NCBI GenBank assembly: GCA_026388185.1
Contig: JAPLKG010000017.1
Coordinates: 186,001-250,000 of the forward strand
Direction of reading: 5' to 3'
Length of the DNA stretch: 64,000 bases
From: Candidatus Eisenbacteria bacterium
Lineage (GTDB): Bacteria > Eisenbacteria > RBG-16-71-46 > JAFGJU01
In this document: positions 24,225-33,660 of the stretch, one piece after another
How positions within the stretch are numbered: position 1 is the stretch's first letter
Layout: each line of letters starts with the position of its first letter
Made by a program: the position numbers and the translations under genes
Notes under the pieces: model-generated
Database searches by the model: none
What the model saw: the letters and a program-made list of their open reading frames with translations, nothing else
What the model was told of the DNA's origin: nothing

Positions 24225-25495
24225 CAGTTTCTCTTCTCCACCTTAAGACTCCAGATCGCCTTGCCTGTTGTTTTGGCCACGGAATACGAGAAGACTTCGT
24301 CGGAAACTCGCTCTCCCTTGAACGGTTCGGCGCCCAATTGCTTCCTGACGTAATCGCCCAGTGTCTGACTCAAGTTCCCGGAAGGCACGACTCCAAAAAT
24401 CTCCTTCAGATCTCCCAGTGCTACGTTGGCCTTCACGATGGCGGTTCTATCATCGATGACCTGGTACGCAGGCTCTTCAGGTTCGTAATTCTCATAAAAG
24501 TCGCCCACCACCTCTTCCAAGATGTCCTCGCCGGTCACGAGTCCCATTGTCGGGCCTGCTGTTTGTCCTGTCGTCCTCGCCACCCTCTGCCCCGTCACTT
24601 TTCCCGAAGGACCGGTCACTATGGCAAGGGTGGCCCGCGCCTTCTGCATTTGTTCGAGCGCGTGTTCTATGGTCGCGTCGCTCCCAACGAACACCGGCTT
24701 TCTGGCGATCGAACTCACGGCGTCAGCGCCGCCGCCCTGATGCAGCCGAATCACGACGTCCTTTGCGGTCACGTAGCCGGTGATCGAGTCTATGGTTCCA
24801 GAGAAGATAGGAATTCTGGTGTAGGAGGCTTCCCTCACCAAATCAGCGACTTCGGAAACGCTCGAAGAGTCTTCGGCACAAACCATGTCGGTCCTGGGAA
24901 CCATGACCTCGGAGATCCTGCGTTCCCTGAGCCTGAGAAGGAGTCTCAAGACCTCTTTCCCGTGGCCGGACCCGCCATTCACCGCCTTGCCCCTGGCATC
25001 GCCGGTCCGCCCGGGCGCGCCGATCAGGATTCTTCGCAGCCGCTCTGCAATCGCAAGAACGGCTTCGGAAAGAAAGAGTGATTTCGTATGGGCTGCAGCA
25101 CCCTGGCCGCGCCCCGCTTGCATCCCCTGCCCCGCTTTCGCCTCCCGCCCCGCTCTCCTCAGAAGAAACGGAGCAAGCACAAGAGTTGCAAGAAAAGCGG
25201 TGCCAGGAGATAGAATCCACACACCCACTTTCGTCAAACCGAGAGCATGCAGGGACAGACTGAGCAGATAGCAGGCGGCGGTCAGCGCAGAGATTTCTAG
25301 TAGATAGAGTCCCCCCGAAGCCAGGTTTCTCTTCTCGATTTTCTCGTCGTCGAATTGAAGACTTCCGTCACCTGAATCAAGCCACAGCAACGTTCTCGCG
25401 CGATGGGCGAGAAGAAAGAAAAAGAATGCAGCCAGGGTGAGCACGGAGAGGAGGGTCGCTACGACTTTCATCTCAAAGAGTCCGGTCTCCTTCAC
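24224..25495 (-). CDS. CorC/HlyC-like CBS-pair membrane protein, first copy, with TG-rich insert
   Basis: 423 aa. Hydrophobic segments near 12-30, 62-85 and 92-112, an Ala/Gly/Gln-rich linker, then the signature ISEVMVPRTDMVCAEDSSS near 195 and a CBS pair. The second CBS domain carries an unusual Thr/Gly-rich insert of about 25 residues (GKVTGQRVARTTGQTAGPTM) before GLVTGEDILEEVVGDF. A CorC_HlyC domain follows (GDYVRKQLGAEPFKGERV). Starts within the ybeY stop (ATGA at 25492-25495). Confidence 0.87.
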   Translation of the reverse strand: MKETGLFEMKVVATLLSVLTLAAFFFFLLAHRARTLLWLDSGDGSLQFDDEKIEKRNLASGGLYLLEISALTAACYLLSLSLHALGLTKVGVWILSPGTAFLATLVLAPFLLRRAGREAKAGQGMQAGRGQGAAAHTKSLFLSEAVLAIAERLRRILIGAPGRTGDARGKAVNGGSGHGKEVLRLLLRLRERRISEVMVPRTDMVCAEDSSSVSEVADLVREASYTRIPIFSGTIDSITGYVTAKDVVIRLHQGGGADAVSSIARKPVFVGSDATIEHALEQMQKARATLAIVTGPSGKVTGQRVARTTGQTAGPTMGLVTGEDILEEVVGDFYENYEPEEPAYQVIDDRTAIVKANVALGDLKEIFGVVPSGNLSQTLGDYVRKQLGAEPFKGERVSDEVFSYSVAKTTGKAIWSLKVEKRN

Positions 25496-26016
25496 GCACC
25501 TCGCCCCTTCAGGCTTCTTGACGACGAGTTTCTACGTTTCGAAGCGATCAGGGAAGATATCGGCCGGTCAAGCGAAGCGATGTGAAGATTCTCGCGCTTG
25601 TGCATCCTGGCTCGGTCGTTGCTCGTGCCGTCGTCGAGGCCGCACAGATGGAGCAGCCCGTGGATCAAGAGTCTTGCCACTTCGTTACCCAGGCTCACGC
25701 GGTATCTCTTGCTCTGGAGTATCGCTCTATCCACGCAGACTATGACTTCCCCGAGCCTGATTCCGGGAACAGGCCTTCCCTTTCCCATTTCGGGTGTCAA
25801 TTCGAACGCGAGGGTGTCCGTGGGTACGTCGCGGCCCGTGAACATCCGATTGAGTCTCTGCGTCGCCCTGTCGCCGAGAAAGACGATCGAAATTTCGTCG
25901 AAACGAATCCCCTCGGAACAAGCAGACTCGCGTTCCAACACAGAAGAAGCAATCATCCTCGCGCACCTAGAACGAATGCCAATCCTTCTCTGTCTGTTCG
26001 CTATTGATATCTCCAT
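25492..26016 (-). CDS. ybeY: Endoribonuclease YbeY (rRNA maturation)
   Basis: Zinc-dependent RNase for 16S rRNA 3'-end maturation and ribosome quality control; 174 aa. N-terminal SIANRQRRIGI, central FLGDRATQRLNRMFTGRDVPTD-like strand (RDVPTDTLAFEL), and the metal motif region LLIHGLLHLCGLDD. The usual motif is HGxLHLxGYDH, so the third ligand position is Asp here instead of His. The N-terminal 17 codons overlap the 3' end of the HD phosphodiesterase gene by 50 bases, but they match the family and are kept. Confidence 0.9.
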   Translation of the reverse strand: MEISIANRQRRIGIRSRCARMIASSVLERESACSEGIRFDEISIVFLGDRATQRLNRMFTGRDVPTDTLAFELTPEMGKGRPVPGIRLGEVIVCVDRAILQSKRYRVSLGNEVARLLIHGLLHLCGLDDGTSNDRARMHKRENLHIASLDRPISSLIASKRRNSSSRSLKGRGA

Positions 26017-28240
26017 CTTCCTTTTTCTTCACGTCTTCAGGGTACGACGGACGCCCGTGGAAAATACTCGTGAGGATAGGGATGAAGCTCCCCCGAATCT
26101 TTGCAAGCTCGGCCAAGGTGAGGCCGCATTCGTCGAGTTCGCCCTCCGTGGCCCTGTTCTCGATGATCCGCTTTACGATGCCGTGTATTCTGCTGGATGT
26201 AGGAGTCGAGAGCGACCGGGAAGCTGCTTCCACGGAATCAGCCAGCATGATGATGGCGGCTTCCTTCGAAGAAGGCTTGGGCCCGGGGTAGCGATACTCG
26301 TCGATGGGTGCATCGCTGTCGATCTCGAGAGCCTTCTGGTAGAAAAACGCCATTAGCGTTGTTCCATGATGCTCCATTATTAACTGCCTTATGATTCTGG
26401 GTAGCTTCTCCCGCTCCGCGATCTCAACCCCCTCCCTCACGTGCGACTCCAGGATAAGGCAGCTCATCGAGGGTGTCAGTCTGTCGTGCCTGCTTCGCGC
26501 GTCTTTCTGATTCTCGATGTAGTACTCGGGCTTTGTAATCTTGCCTATGTCGTGATAATACGAGGCCACTCTTGCAAGCAGAGAGTTGGCGCCTATGGCC
26601 TCCGCGGCCCCTTCGGCAAGGCTTCCGACAACCATGCTGTGATGGTAGGTCCCCGGGGCCTCAATCATCATCTTCCGCAATATGGGCCTATTAAGATCGG
26701 ATAGCTCGAGAAGCGTGATGTTTGTAGTGAGTCCGAACGTGCTCTCGAGCACCGGGAGAAGAGCAATCGCGATCAGGGTGGATGCAAACGAATTGAGGAT
26801 GCCGAAGGCCGCACTCTTGACAACGACGGAGCCGGCCATGCCGGAGCTGAACCCTCCCACAAGAATCGACACCACGTAGGCCATGGACACGAACAGCATG
26901 GCCGTGTAGAACTGCCTTCTGTGCGTCACGCCGATCACGGCAAAGACACCCGTGACGGCGGCAATCAGGGAGACTATCAGAAACGTCAGGTCGAGTCCCG
27001 CGAGGGCTCCGACGAGCACACTTGTGATGATGCTCACAAGGAGTGCGAGCTCATCGCCGAGCAAAAGGGTTATCAGGAAGGGCACGATGGCGATGGGTAC
27101 GAGGTACGGCGATTGCTTCAATACGTTCAGAACTATCGCGGCAAGCGCCACGACCAATATCGCCACGATGGCAATCAAGAGCAGCATGGGAGCGTCGGAG
27201 AGAATCTTGGGCCGCCTCACGCGCAGGTACCAGGCAAAAACAAGAACAAAAAGCGCTACCACGGCCATCCTGCTTGCGTAAGGCAGCAACCGGCCCAACC
27301 CTCGCACTCCCTGGTCAAGCCCGCGCCTGTAATACTCGAGAGAACGCAGCTTCCTAAGATGCTCCGCCGTGATCCTCTCGTGACTCTCGATTATCTTCTC
27401 GCCCTGCAGGACGACGCCTTCATACGGCGAAACGGAATTCCGGGCTTCGGTTCTCTCGGATTCTGTTCTGACGGCGTCGTACTCTGCGTTAGGATCTACG
27501 AGCTGGCTCACGAGTTCGACGAACGCTGACGAGGCGACGGAGTTCTTGGAAAACTCTCTTCTTGCGTCGGTTCGAGCCAGCTCAAGAACGCTGTTCTTGT
27601 CCCGAAGCGACGAGACGGGGATTTCAGTCTCGCCCTTGGCGCCTCTGATCATGACTCTGCCGTGCCCCCCAATTTCTACGCCCCTTTTCGACTTCACGAC
27701 ACCTGCTTCGAGAGTGCGCACGGCAAAGGCCTCCACTTTCGCCACGACATCCAGGCCGAGGGCTCTTCTCGCAAGCAAAGACTGTGTCTCGGGTGAAAGA
27801 CGGACGTCTCCGAGCACGGAAATGTCGAGGGGCGCGTCTTGTCCGGCTTCGTGAGCCTGTACGGCCTGCCTCAAGGCCGCCAGTCTGGCCATGCATATGC
27901 TGGTTTGCTGAGCGTCGACGGCGAAGACCGGCAGGACCGTCTTCGCCGCTTCTTCCTTTTCGGCCTGATACTGTGCGTCCGGCTTCAATATGCTGAACTG
28001 AAAAGGAGCTATGATCTGCTTGTCAGAAACGGCGCCTTCTCTGTACTCGCTTTTTGGCGCGATGGAAGGCGGCGGGAAGAGCAACACGGCGACGATCACA
28101 AAGCCCAGGCCCACGGCGAGCTTCTGAGAGAGGAGGAGTCTTTTCTTCAGGCCTTCGTCTTGCGAAACGGAGAGAGGCAACCTTGGTTTTTGCTCTTTGG
28201 CGGAGCCTCTGCGAAACAGATTTCTCTTCGGAACTTTCAC
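25967..28240 (-). CDS. 7TM-HD phosphodiesterase (PgpH/YqfF family)
   Basis: 757 aa. One N-terminal membrane anchor (about 42-57), a large extracytoplasmic 7TMR-HDED domain (about 60-330), seven membrane segments (about 330-515), and a cytoplasmic HD domain (about 530-710) with YHDIGK near residue 563 and IMEHHGT, the metal-binding residues. In Listeria the homologue PgpH hydrolyses cyclic di-AMP; other members are uncharacterised, so the substrate here is inferred. Starts within the phoH stop by four bases; order phoH, pgpH, ybeY is widely conserved. Confidence 0.93.
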   Translation of the reverse strand: MKVPKRNLFRRGSAKEQKPRLPLSVSQDEGLKKRLLLSQKLAVGLGFVIVAVLLFPPPSIAPKSEYREGAVSDKQIIAPFQFSILKPDAQYQAEKEEAAKTVLPVFAVDAQQTSICMARLAALRQAVQAHEAGQDAPLDISVLGDVRLSPETQSLLARRALGLDVVAKVEAFAVRTLEAGVVKSKRGVEIGGHGRVMIRGAKGETEIPVSSLRDKNSVLELARTDARREFSKNSVASSAFVELVSQLVDPNAEYDAVRTESERTEARNSVSPYEGVVLQGEKIIESHERITAEHLRKLRSLEYYRRGLDQGVRGLGRLLPYASRMAVVALFVLVFAWYLRVRRPKILSDAPMLLLIAIVAILVVALAAIVLNVLKQSPYLVPIAIVPFLITLLLGDELALLVSIITSVLVGALAGLDLTFLIVSLIAAVTGVFAVIGVTHRRQFYTAMLFVSMAYVVSILVGGFSSGMAGSVVVKSAAFGILNSFASTLIAIALLPVLESTFGLTTNITLLELSDLNRPILRKMMIEAPGTYHHSMVVGSLAEGAAEAIGANSLLARVASYYHDIGKITKPEYYIENQKDARSRHDRLTPSMSCLILESHVREGVEIAEREKLPRIIRQLIMEHHGTTLMAFFYQKALEIDSDAPIDEYRYPGPKPSSKEAAIIMLADSVEAASRSLSTPTSSRIHGIVKRIIENRATEGELDECGLTLAELAKIRGSFIPILTSIFHGRPSYPEDVKKKEDGDINSEQTEKDWHSF

Positions 28241-29196
28241 TTTCGCTTCCTCTCTTCAGCCTCGAACGCCATGATGATGTCTTTGACCAGCTTGTGCCTC
28301 ACGACGTCGCGCTCAGTGAGATAGATGAACTTTATGCCCTCAACGCGCCCGAGGATGGATTGGACCTGGATGAGACCGGACTGACTGCTGTCGGCCAGGT
28401 CAACCTGCGTTATGTCGCCCGTGACGACGGCCCTGGAGTGGGCACCGAGACGCGTGAGAAACATCTTCATCTGGCCTAAGGTCGTGTTCTGGCCCTCGTC
28501 GAGTATCACAAAACTATTGCTGAGGGTCCTGCCCCTCATGTAGGCAAGAGGCGCGATCTCGATTACTCCTAGCTCTATGAATCTTTTCATCCGATCGAAG
28601 CTCAGCATCTCGTGAAGGGCGTCGTAGAGAGGCCGCATGTAGGGATTGACCTTGTCCTCAAAACCTCCCGGAAGAAATCCCAGGCTCTCCCCGGCCTCGA
28701 CGGCCGGTCTCACAAGGAGTATTCTGTCCACTATCTTGACCTTCAAGGCATTCACCGCCGCCGCCACGGCCAGATATGTCTTCCCCGTTCCTGCCGGACC
28801 GATTGAGAAAACAACGTCGAATTCTTCTATTGCCTTCAAGTATTTTGCCTGGCCGACGGTTCTCGGAGAGACAGAAAGGTGCTCGAGGTGGTAAACGGTT
28901 CTCTGCGCATTGTCCAGAGTCTGAGAGGTCTGTTCCTCGACCGAGTCGATGGCGTAGCTTACGTCGTGTTCCTCGAGCACACGGCCCTCCTTCACCAGGG
29001 CTATCAGTCCCTCCAGGACTCTGACAAGCGGTCTGACCTCATTCTCGGGCCCGCTCACGGCAATGACGTCGTTGCGCACAACCACTCTTGCCTTGAATCT
29101 CGCCTCGATTATTCGGAGGTTGCAGTCCTCTCTGCCCAAGAGGCGAAGCGGCTCTATGTTTTCGATGGACAGCTTTTCGGTGATTTCCTGTTCCAA
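28237..29196 (-). CDS. phoH: PhoH-family ATPase
   Basis: 319 aa. An N-terminal KH-like region is followed by a P-loop ATPase: Walker A GPAGTGKTYLA near residue 134 and Walker B FVILDEGQNTT near 225, with the typical TGDITQVDLADSSQSGL. Role linked to RNA metabolism and ribosome maturation with YbeY. Start is TTG 29196, preceded by GAGGTGAGGAA. First gene of the phoH-pgpH-ybeY-corC-corC-recO-glyQ-glyS series, which runs with overlaps or short gaps to 19102. Confidence 0.95.
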   Translation of the reverse strand: MEQEITEKLSIENIEPLRLLGREDCNLRIIEARFKARVVVRNDVIAVSGPENEVRPLVRVLEGLIALVKEGRVLEEHDVSYAIDSVEEQTSQTLDNAQRTVYHLEHLSVSPRTVGQAKYLKAIEEFDVVFSIGPAGTGKTYLAVAAAVNALKVKIVDRILLVRPAVEAGESLGFLPGGFEDKVNPYMRPLYDALHEMLSFDRMKRFIELGVIEIAPLAYMRGRTLSNSFVILDEGQNTTLGQMKMFLTRLGAHSRAVVTGDITQVDLADSSQSGLIQVQSILGRVEGIKFIYLTERDVVRHKLVKDIIMAFEAEERKRK

Positions 29197-29241
29197 TTCC
29201 TCACCTCAACGGCAGGCGAAAGAGTTACACGCTGCCCCGAG

Positions 29242-29288
29242 AAAAAGGGGAACTCTTGGCCTCTAGGAGGGCAAGAGTTCCCCTTTGT
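29242..29288 (-). terminator. Intrinsic terminator after the lipoprotein genes
   Basis: Thirteen-base arms AGGGGAACTCTTG and CAAGAGTTCCCCT around a 13-base loop; on the minus strand the hairpin is followed by TTTTTCTC. It ends the lipoprotein unit before phoH. The loop also contains CCTCCTAGAGG-like pairing. Confidence 0.9.
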
Positions 29289-29337
29289 AAGTATTTGTAA
29301 TACGTTATCCCGATTGGAGTTAGCCTTAAGGCTGGCC

Positions 29338-30033
29338 CTATCTCGGGATCTTCAAGACCTGTTTCGGATAGACGAGGTCCGGATCCTTAATCTGATCCTT
29401 GTTGGCCTCATAAATCTTTGGCCACTCGCGGCCGCTCCCGTAGACTTCCTCGTAGCCCGCTATCTTGAACAGGAACTCTCCCGTGTACACCACCCACTCC
29501 GAAGGAAGACCTCGCGGTACAACCAGCACCCAGTCAGGGTAGATCAAGCTAGGATCTTTTATCTGGTCCCTGTTGGCTCTGTACAGCACGGGCCACTTCA
29601 GGGAGTTGTTATAGATCGTCTCGTAGCCAGAGATCTTGTACAGGCAATCGCCTTTGACCACAGTGTAAGTCTCGGGCTCAGCCGACTTAGCTCCGGGCTT
29701 GGGCTCAAGTTTGTCTATCTCGCTCTGAAGCTCGGCAATCCGTGCGTCAAGGGTTGCCACTTCGCTCTCGAGATCTGCGGCTCTCTTGTTGCCATCTGCG
29801 ACCTTCTGATCTGCGGCTTCTGCGTTCTTGGCCTGTTTGTCCAGCTCGCTCGCAAGCTGGTCACAGTAAGAGTTCCTCTGCTCTTTGGAGAGCTTCGTGA
29901 ACTCCTCAGCGGTGTAGTAATCGCCCCTCGAAACGTCAGGAGTGCGAAGCACTTTGTTCGAGCAACCCGCTAGAAGGCACAAGGCCAGAAGGGCCACAGC
30001 TATGAGCACAAAGTATGCTTTTCTGCTCCTCAT
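29338..30033 (-). CDS. LysM-type lipoprotein with coiled coil
   Basis: 231 aa from ATG 30033 (GAGGAG upstream). Lipoprotein signal with lipobox LLAGC near residue 23. A coiled coil (about 60-115: KVADGNKRAADLESEVATL) precedes two LysM-like repeats of about 50 residues, each with the same frame: Y-V/TVxxGxxLYKIxGYExIY, WPxxYxANxDQIKDPxLxYPxxVLxxPR. These probably bind peptidoglycan or another envelope glycan. The longer repeat spacing differs from classical LysM. Terminator follows at 29242-29288. Confidence 0.82.
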   Translation of the reverse strand: MRSRKAYFVLIAVALLALCLLAGCSNKVLRTPDVSRGDYYTAEEFTKLSKEQRNSYCDQLASELDKQAKNAEAADQKVADGNKRAADLESEVATLDARIAELQSEIDKLEPKPGAKSAEPETYTVVKGDCLYKISGYETIYNNSLKWPVLYRANRDQIKDPSLIYPDWVLVVPRGLPSEWVVYTGEFLFKIAGYEEVYGSGREWPKIYEANKDQIKDPDLVYPKQVLKIPR

Positions 30034-30156
30034 AGCTTTCTCCTCTATTCTTTTACAGTCAATCACATTACTATTACCTAACGATTCCACTGTTTACCTT
30101 TGCGTCCGAGCGCCAGGATCGTCTCCTGGTCGCCCAGGCCGTCAACACGACCACCC

Positions 30157-30423
30157 CTACTGCGCCGCCTTCTCAAGCTCGGCCTTCCTAGCCTGTAGCT
30201 CTTCGATAGTCGCCTGTTTGCTCTGAACCTGAGCCTCAAGGTCAGCCACCCTCTGGCTGCCCTGCTGCAGCTGCTGATCAACCGCACCGGCCTTGGCTCT
30301 CGCTTGTTCTACTTGATCTTCACTGACGGTGCAAGGAAGATTGGCGGCACAACCCGCCATAAAACCCACCACAAACAAGATGGCTCCAATAAACAATAAC
30401 GACTTGACTAGCCTAGTAGACAT
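30157..30423 (-). CDS. Lpp-like small lipoprotein with coiled coil
   Basis: 88 aa. Lipobox GFMAGC ends at Cys25, followed by an N-terminal CxxxxxC pair (CAANLPC) and an uninterrupted heptad helix rich in Gln/Glu/Ala (QQGSQRVADLEAQVQSKQAT). It resembles Braun-type or Pal-associated coiled-coil lipoproteins and shares wording with the coiled coil of the next gene, so the two may be related by duplication. Very strong ribosome site GGAGGTG. The 123 bp to the next gene contains no hairpin terminator. Confidence 0.82.
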   Translation of the reverse strand: MSTRLVKSLLFIGAILFVVGFMAGCAANLPCTVSEDQVEQARAKAGAVDQQLQQGSQRVADLEAQVQSKQATIEELQARKAELEKAAQ

Positions 30424-30524
30424 TCAATGCACCTCCTTTCCTGCGTGAAAATAAAATTGTTTGACACAACTTATGCCATGGCAAGAAGTTAGCCATGCCA
30501 CGCCACGCTTCCACACGTGGCGCC

Positions 30525-30553
30525 ATGTTACATATCCAGCCAAGAGCTGTCAA
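30525..30553 (-). promoter_or_regulatory. Sigma70 promoter of the lipoprotein pair
   Basis: Minus strand TTGACA, 17 bp, TAACAT. It gives a leader of about 95 nt before the small lipoprotein. The palindrome TGCCATGGCA at 30474-30483 lies in that leader. Confidence 0.75.
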
Positions 30554-30616
30554 GCAAATTCAGCAGAGACGCCGGAATCGGACTTGCTTCGCCCCCGGAG
30601 TCTCAACTCGCATATT

Positions 30617-32380
30617 CTATACCAGTTTGATGCCCAGATCGGCGATGTCTTTCCCCTCGACTTCGCAGGGAGACGCGTCCATGAGGGAGCTCGCGCTCGT
30701 GGTCTTAGGGAATGCGATGGTGTCTCTAATCGTATGTCTTCCAGCCATTAACATGACTATTCTGTCGACACCCAGGGCGATGCCTCCGTGCGGAGGCGCA
30801 CCGAATTTCATGGCGTCGAGGAGGAAGCCGAACCTCTTTCCGGCCTCATCGGGAGTCAGTCCTACGATCTTCATGACCCTGAGCTGAAGCTCAGGAGAAT
30901 GGATTCTTGTGCTGCCCGAACCAAGCTCCACGCCGTTGCACACCAGGTCATAGATGTGGCCTCTTACCTTGCCCGGGTCGGTCTCGAGGGAATCAATGCA
31001 TTCATCGTACGGCATACTGAAAATGTGGTGCGTCGCCTCCCAATGCTTTCCTTCTTCGTTCCAGGTGAAAAGTGGGAAATCCAGCACCCATGCAAACCTG
31101 AAATTAGACATTGCAGAATCCGTCCTGTTTCCCAAGACGGTCCTCACCGCGCCCATGGCCTCGAAAGCGTGCCGCCCCGTTGCCGCCGCGACGAAGGCGG
31201 TGCCGGCGACCGGCGCTCCTTCGAGCAACTTCCCAGCGAACTCTTCGCTGATCGACTTGCTGAAGCCTCCTTCGAGTGCCCCGTTCGCCACTCTTGCCCA
31301 GAGGAGCGGCTTCACACCCGTCTGGCCGATGAGTGATTCGAGATCGGAGATCTCTTTTCTCGACAACTGAAATGGAACGACGAGACCCGCAACGCGGCCT
31401 CCCGCACTCACGGCGTCGGCAACAAGAGAAAGGCCGCACGAAGCTGCCACGCCGGTCAATTCGATCATGTCAAAGGGAATTCGCAAGTCCGGCTTGTCGG
31501 TGCCGAACCTTCGCATCGCCTCTTCGTAGGAAAATCTCGGAAAAGGAGTCTCGAGCTTGATTCCCAGGTTTTCTTCGAACGTGTCTGCGAACATCCGCTC
31601 CATTGTGCCGAAGATGTCTTCCTCGCTGCCAAAACTCATCTCCACGTCTATCTGGGTGTGCTCCGGTTGCCTGTCTGCTCTCAGGTCCTCGTCCCTCAGG
31701 CACTTTGCGAGCTGAAAGTACCTGTCAAAGCCCGAAACCATGAGAAGCTGCTTGTAGAGCTGCGGCGATTGAGGCAGTGCGAAGAACTTGCCCCTGTGCA
31801 CCCTGCTGGGAACAAGAAAATCCCTCGCGCCTTCGGGCGTAGGCCGAACAAGTATGGGGGTCTCTATCTCGAGAAAGCCTTCCTTACTGAGGCACTTTCG
31901 CACGCTCTGGCACACGCCGTGCCTCAACGCGAATACTGCTTGAAGCGACTCTCTTCTAAGGTCCATGTAGCGATACTTGAGTCGCAATTCCTCGCTCGCC
32001 AACGCCTCATCCGACGGGAGAAACGGGGGAGGCGTCGCTTCGTTGAGAATCTTCAACTCCGCAGGGAGTATTTCGATCTCACCCGTCGGCATCTCCGGGT
32101 TCCGTGCGCTTTGAGGTCTTTCCTGCACTGCCCCCTTCACGGCAATGACGTATTCCAGCCCGATTCGCTTCGTCTTCTCCATCTGTTCGGGCGAAAGCAA
32201 CTCGGGTCTAAACACGACTTGGGTCACGCCGTACCTGTCCCGCAGGCCGACAAAGATCACGCCACCAAGATCTCTCACGCTCTTCACCCATCCCATGAGA
32301 GTCTCTGTGCGACCCGCGTGCGTGGCTCTGAGTTCGCCGCACGTGACCGTTCTTTTCCAATCGCCAAGAAGCTCCATCAT
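30617..32380 (-). CDS. aspS: Aspartyl-tRNA synthetase
   Basis: 587 aa, bacterial type with GAD insertion. N-terminal OB-fold anticodon domain (GWVKSVRDLGGVIFVGLRD), motif 2 CLRDEDLRADRQPEHTQID near residue 220, and motif 3 GGIALGVDRIVMLMAGR near 530. The residue after RD in the OB fold is Leu (RDLGG), as in E. coli-type tRNAAsp-specific enzymes, rather than the His associated with non-discriminating forms; this is suggestive only. Overlaps the hisS stop by four bases. Confidence 0.96.
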   Translation of the reverse strand: MMELLGDWKRTVTCGELRATHAGRTETLMGWVKSVRDLGGVIFVGLRDRYGVTQVVFRPELLSPEQMEKTKRIGLEYVIAVKGAVQERPQSARNPEMPTGEIEILPAELKILNEATPPPFLPSDEALASEELRLKYRYMDLRRESLQAVFALRHGVCQSVRKCLSKEGFLEIETPILVRPTPEGARDFLVPSRVHRGKFFALPQSPQLYKQLLMVSGFDRYFQLAKCLRDEDLRADRQPEHTQIDVEMSFGSEEDIFGTMERMFADTFEENLGIKLETPFPRFSYEEAMRRFGTDKPDLRIPFDMIELTGVAASCGLSLVADAVSAGGRVAGLVVPFQLSRKEISDLESLIGQTGVKPLLWARVANGALEGGFSKSISEEFAGKLLEGAPVAGTAFVAAATGRHAFEAMGAVRTVLGNRTDSAMSNFRFAWVLDFPLFTWNEEGKHWEATHHIFSMPYDECIDSLETDPGKVRGHIYDLVCNGVELGSGSTRIHSPELQLRVMKIVGLTPDEAGKRFGFLLDAMKFGAPPHGGIALGVDRIVMLMAGRHTIRDTIAFPKTTSASSLMDASPCEVEGKDIADLGIKLV

Positions 32381-33660
32381 TGTTCGAGCCCTTTTCCCAA
32401 GTAGCCTTCAAGTTCCGCCTCGGCCACTTTCGTCTGTTCGCCACTCATCATGCTCTTGACCGTGAATACTCCGCTGCACAGTTCGTCCTCGCCTATTATT
32501 ACACTGAAACGGGCGCCCAGAGAGTTTGCTGTTTTCATTTGTGACTGAAGACTTCTCTGAGCCAGGTCCAGCTCCACGCGGAGAGTTCCTCTCAACGTGG
32601 CGGCGACCGCGAAGCATTTTTCTCGCGTCTTTTCAGAGACCGAGACCACGTACACGTCCGTTCCGGCAGGCACGGGGACGTCGAGATTCTCTTTCTCGAC
32701 GGCGAGCATAATCCTGTCCAGGCCCGCTGCAAAGCCCACGGCAGGCGTCGGAGATCCTCCGTAGAGCTCGATCAAACCGTCGTATCTGCCCCCGCCCCCA
32801 AGCGCGCTCTGCGCGCCGAGCATGTGGTGGTGGATTTCGAAGGCGGTCTTTGTGTAGTAGTCGAGGCCGCGCACGAGTCCGGGATCCACTTGAAAATCCA
32901 AGCCCACCGCCGCCAGCCTTTCCTTCAGCGCGTTGAAGTGATGCGAACACTCTTCGCACAAACATTCGAGTATGGATGGGACCTTCTCGACCGTTTTCTT
33001 GCAGTCGTCCACCTTGCAGTCAAGAATTCTGAGCGGATTTCTGTCGAAGCGCACTTTACAATCGTCACACAGGCCGTCAAGACTGTCTTTGAGTCGCTCC
33101 TGTATCAGCCGGGAGTAATAAGGTCTGCACTTGGTGCAGCCCACGGAGTTGACCTTCACGGTGAAGGCCTGGAGGCCGAGCTCTCTAAGTAGCATCACGT
33201 GCAAGAGGATGCTCTCGGCGTCCCCTTCTACACTCACGTCCCCCACCAGCTCGGCGCCTACCTGGTCGAATTGCCTAAGCCTGCCGGCCTGCGGCCTTCC
33301 GTAGCGAAACATGGGACCAAAATAGTAGAGCTTGAGCACCTTCGAACGCTGAAGCAACCCGTGCTCTATCACTGCTCTCGCCACCGAAGGCGTGCCTTCC
33401 GGTCTCAGGGTCAGGCTCCTGCCTCCCCTGTCCACGAATGTGTACATCTCCTTGAGAACGATGTCGGTGCTGTCACCGGTGCCCTTGTGAAAGAGCTCCG
33501 TGTGCTCAAAGATGGGTGTTCTTATCTCCGAGTACCCGAAGCGAGAGAGTACGCCTCGGAATTTCTCCTCCAGCCACAGCCACTTTGCGCTTTCGGGAGG
33601 AAGGATGTCCCTCGTGCCCCTTATCGACTGGAATTTTCTTCGTTCTTCTTCCTTCTCCAC
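32377..33660 (-). CDS. hisS: Histidyl-tRNA synthetase
   Basis: 427 aa class II synthetase. N-terminal SIRGTRDILPPESAKW, motif 2 LTLRPEGTPSVARAV near residue 80, HisA motif LVRGLDYYTKTAFEIHH near 265, motif 3 AVGFAAGLDRIML near 315, and a C-terminal anticodon domain. It also carries a Cys-rich insert around 185-225 (CDDCKVRF, CKVDDCKKTV, CLCEECSHHF), seen in many bacterial HisRS. GTG start at 33660 with GGAGAG upstream; overlaps the vanZ-like gene by 40 bases. Confidence 0.95.
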   Translation of the reverse strand: MEKEEERRKFQSIRGTRDILPPESAKWLWLEEKFRGVLSRFGYSEIRTPIFEHTELFHKGTGDSTDIVLKEMYTFVDRGGRSLTLRPEGTPSVARAVIEHGLLQRSKVLKLYYFGPMFRYGRPQAGRLRQFDQVGAELVGDVSVEGDAESILLHVMLLRELGLQAFTVKVNSVGCTKCRPYYSRLIQERLKDSLDGLCDDCKVRFDRNPLRILDCKVDDCKKTVEKVPSILECLCEECSHHFNALKERLAAVGLDFQVDPGLVRGLDYYTKTAFEIHHHMLGAQSALGGGGRYDGLIELYGGSPTPAVGFAAGLDRIMLAVEKENLDVPVPAGTDVYVVSVSEKTREKCFAVAATLRGTLRVELDLAQRSLQSQMKTANSLGARFSVIIGEDELCSGVFTVKSMMSGEQTKVAEAELEGYLGKGLEQ

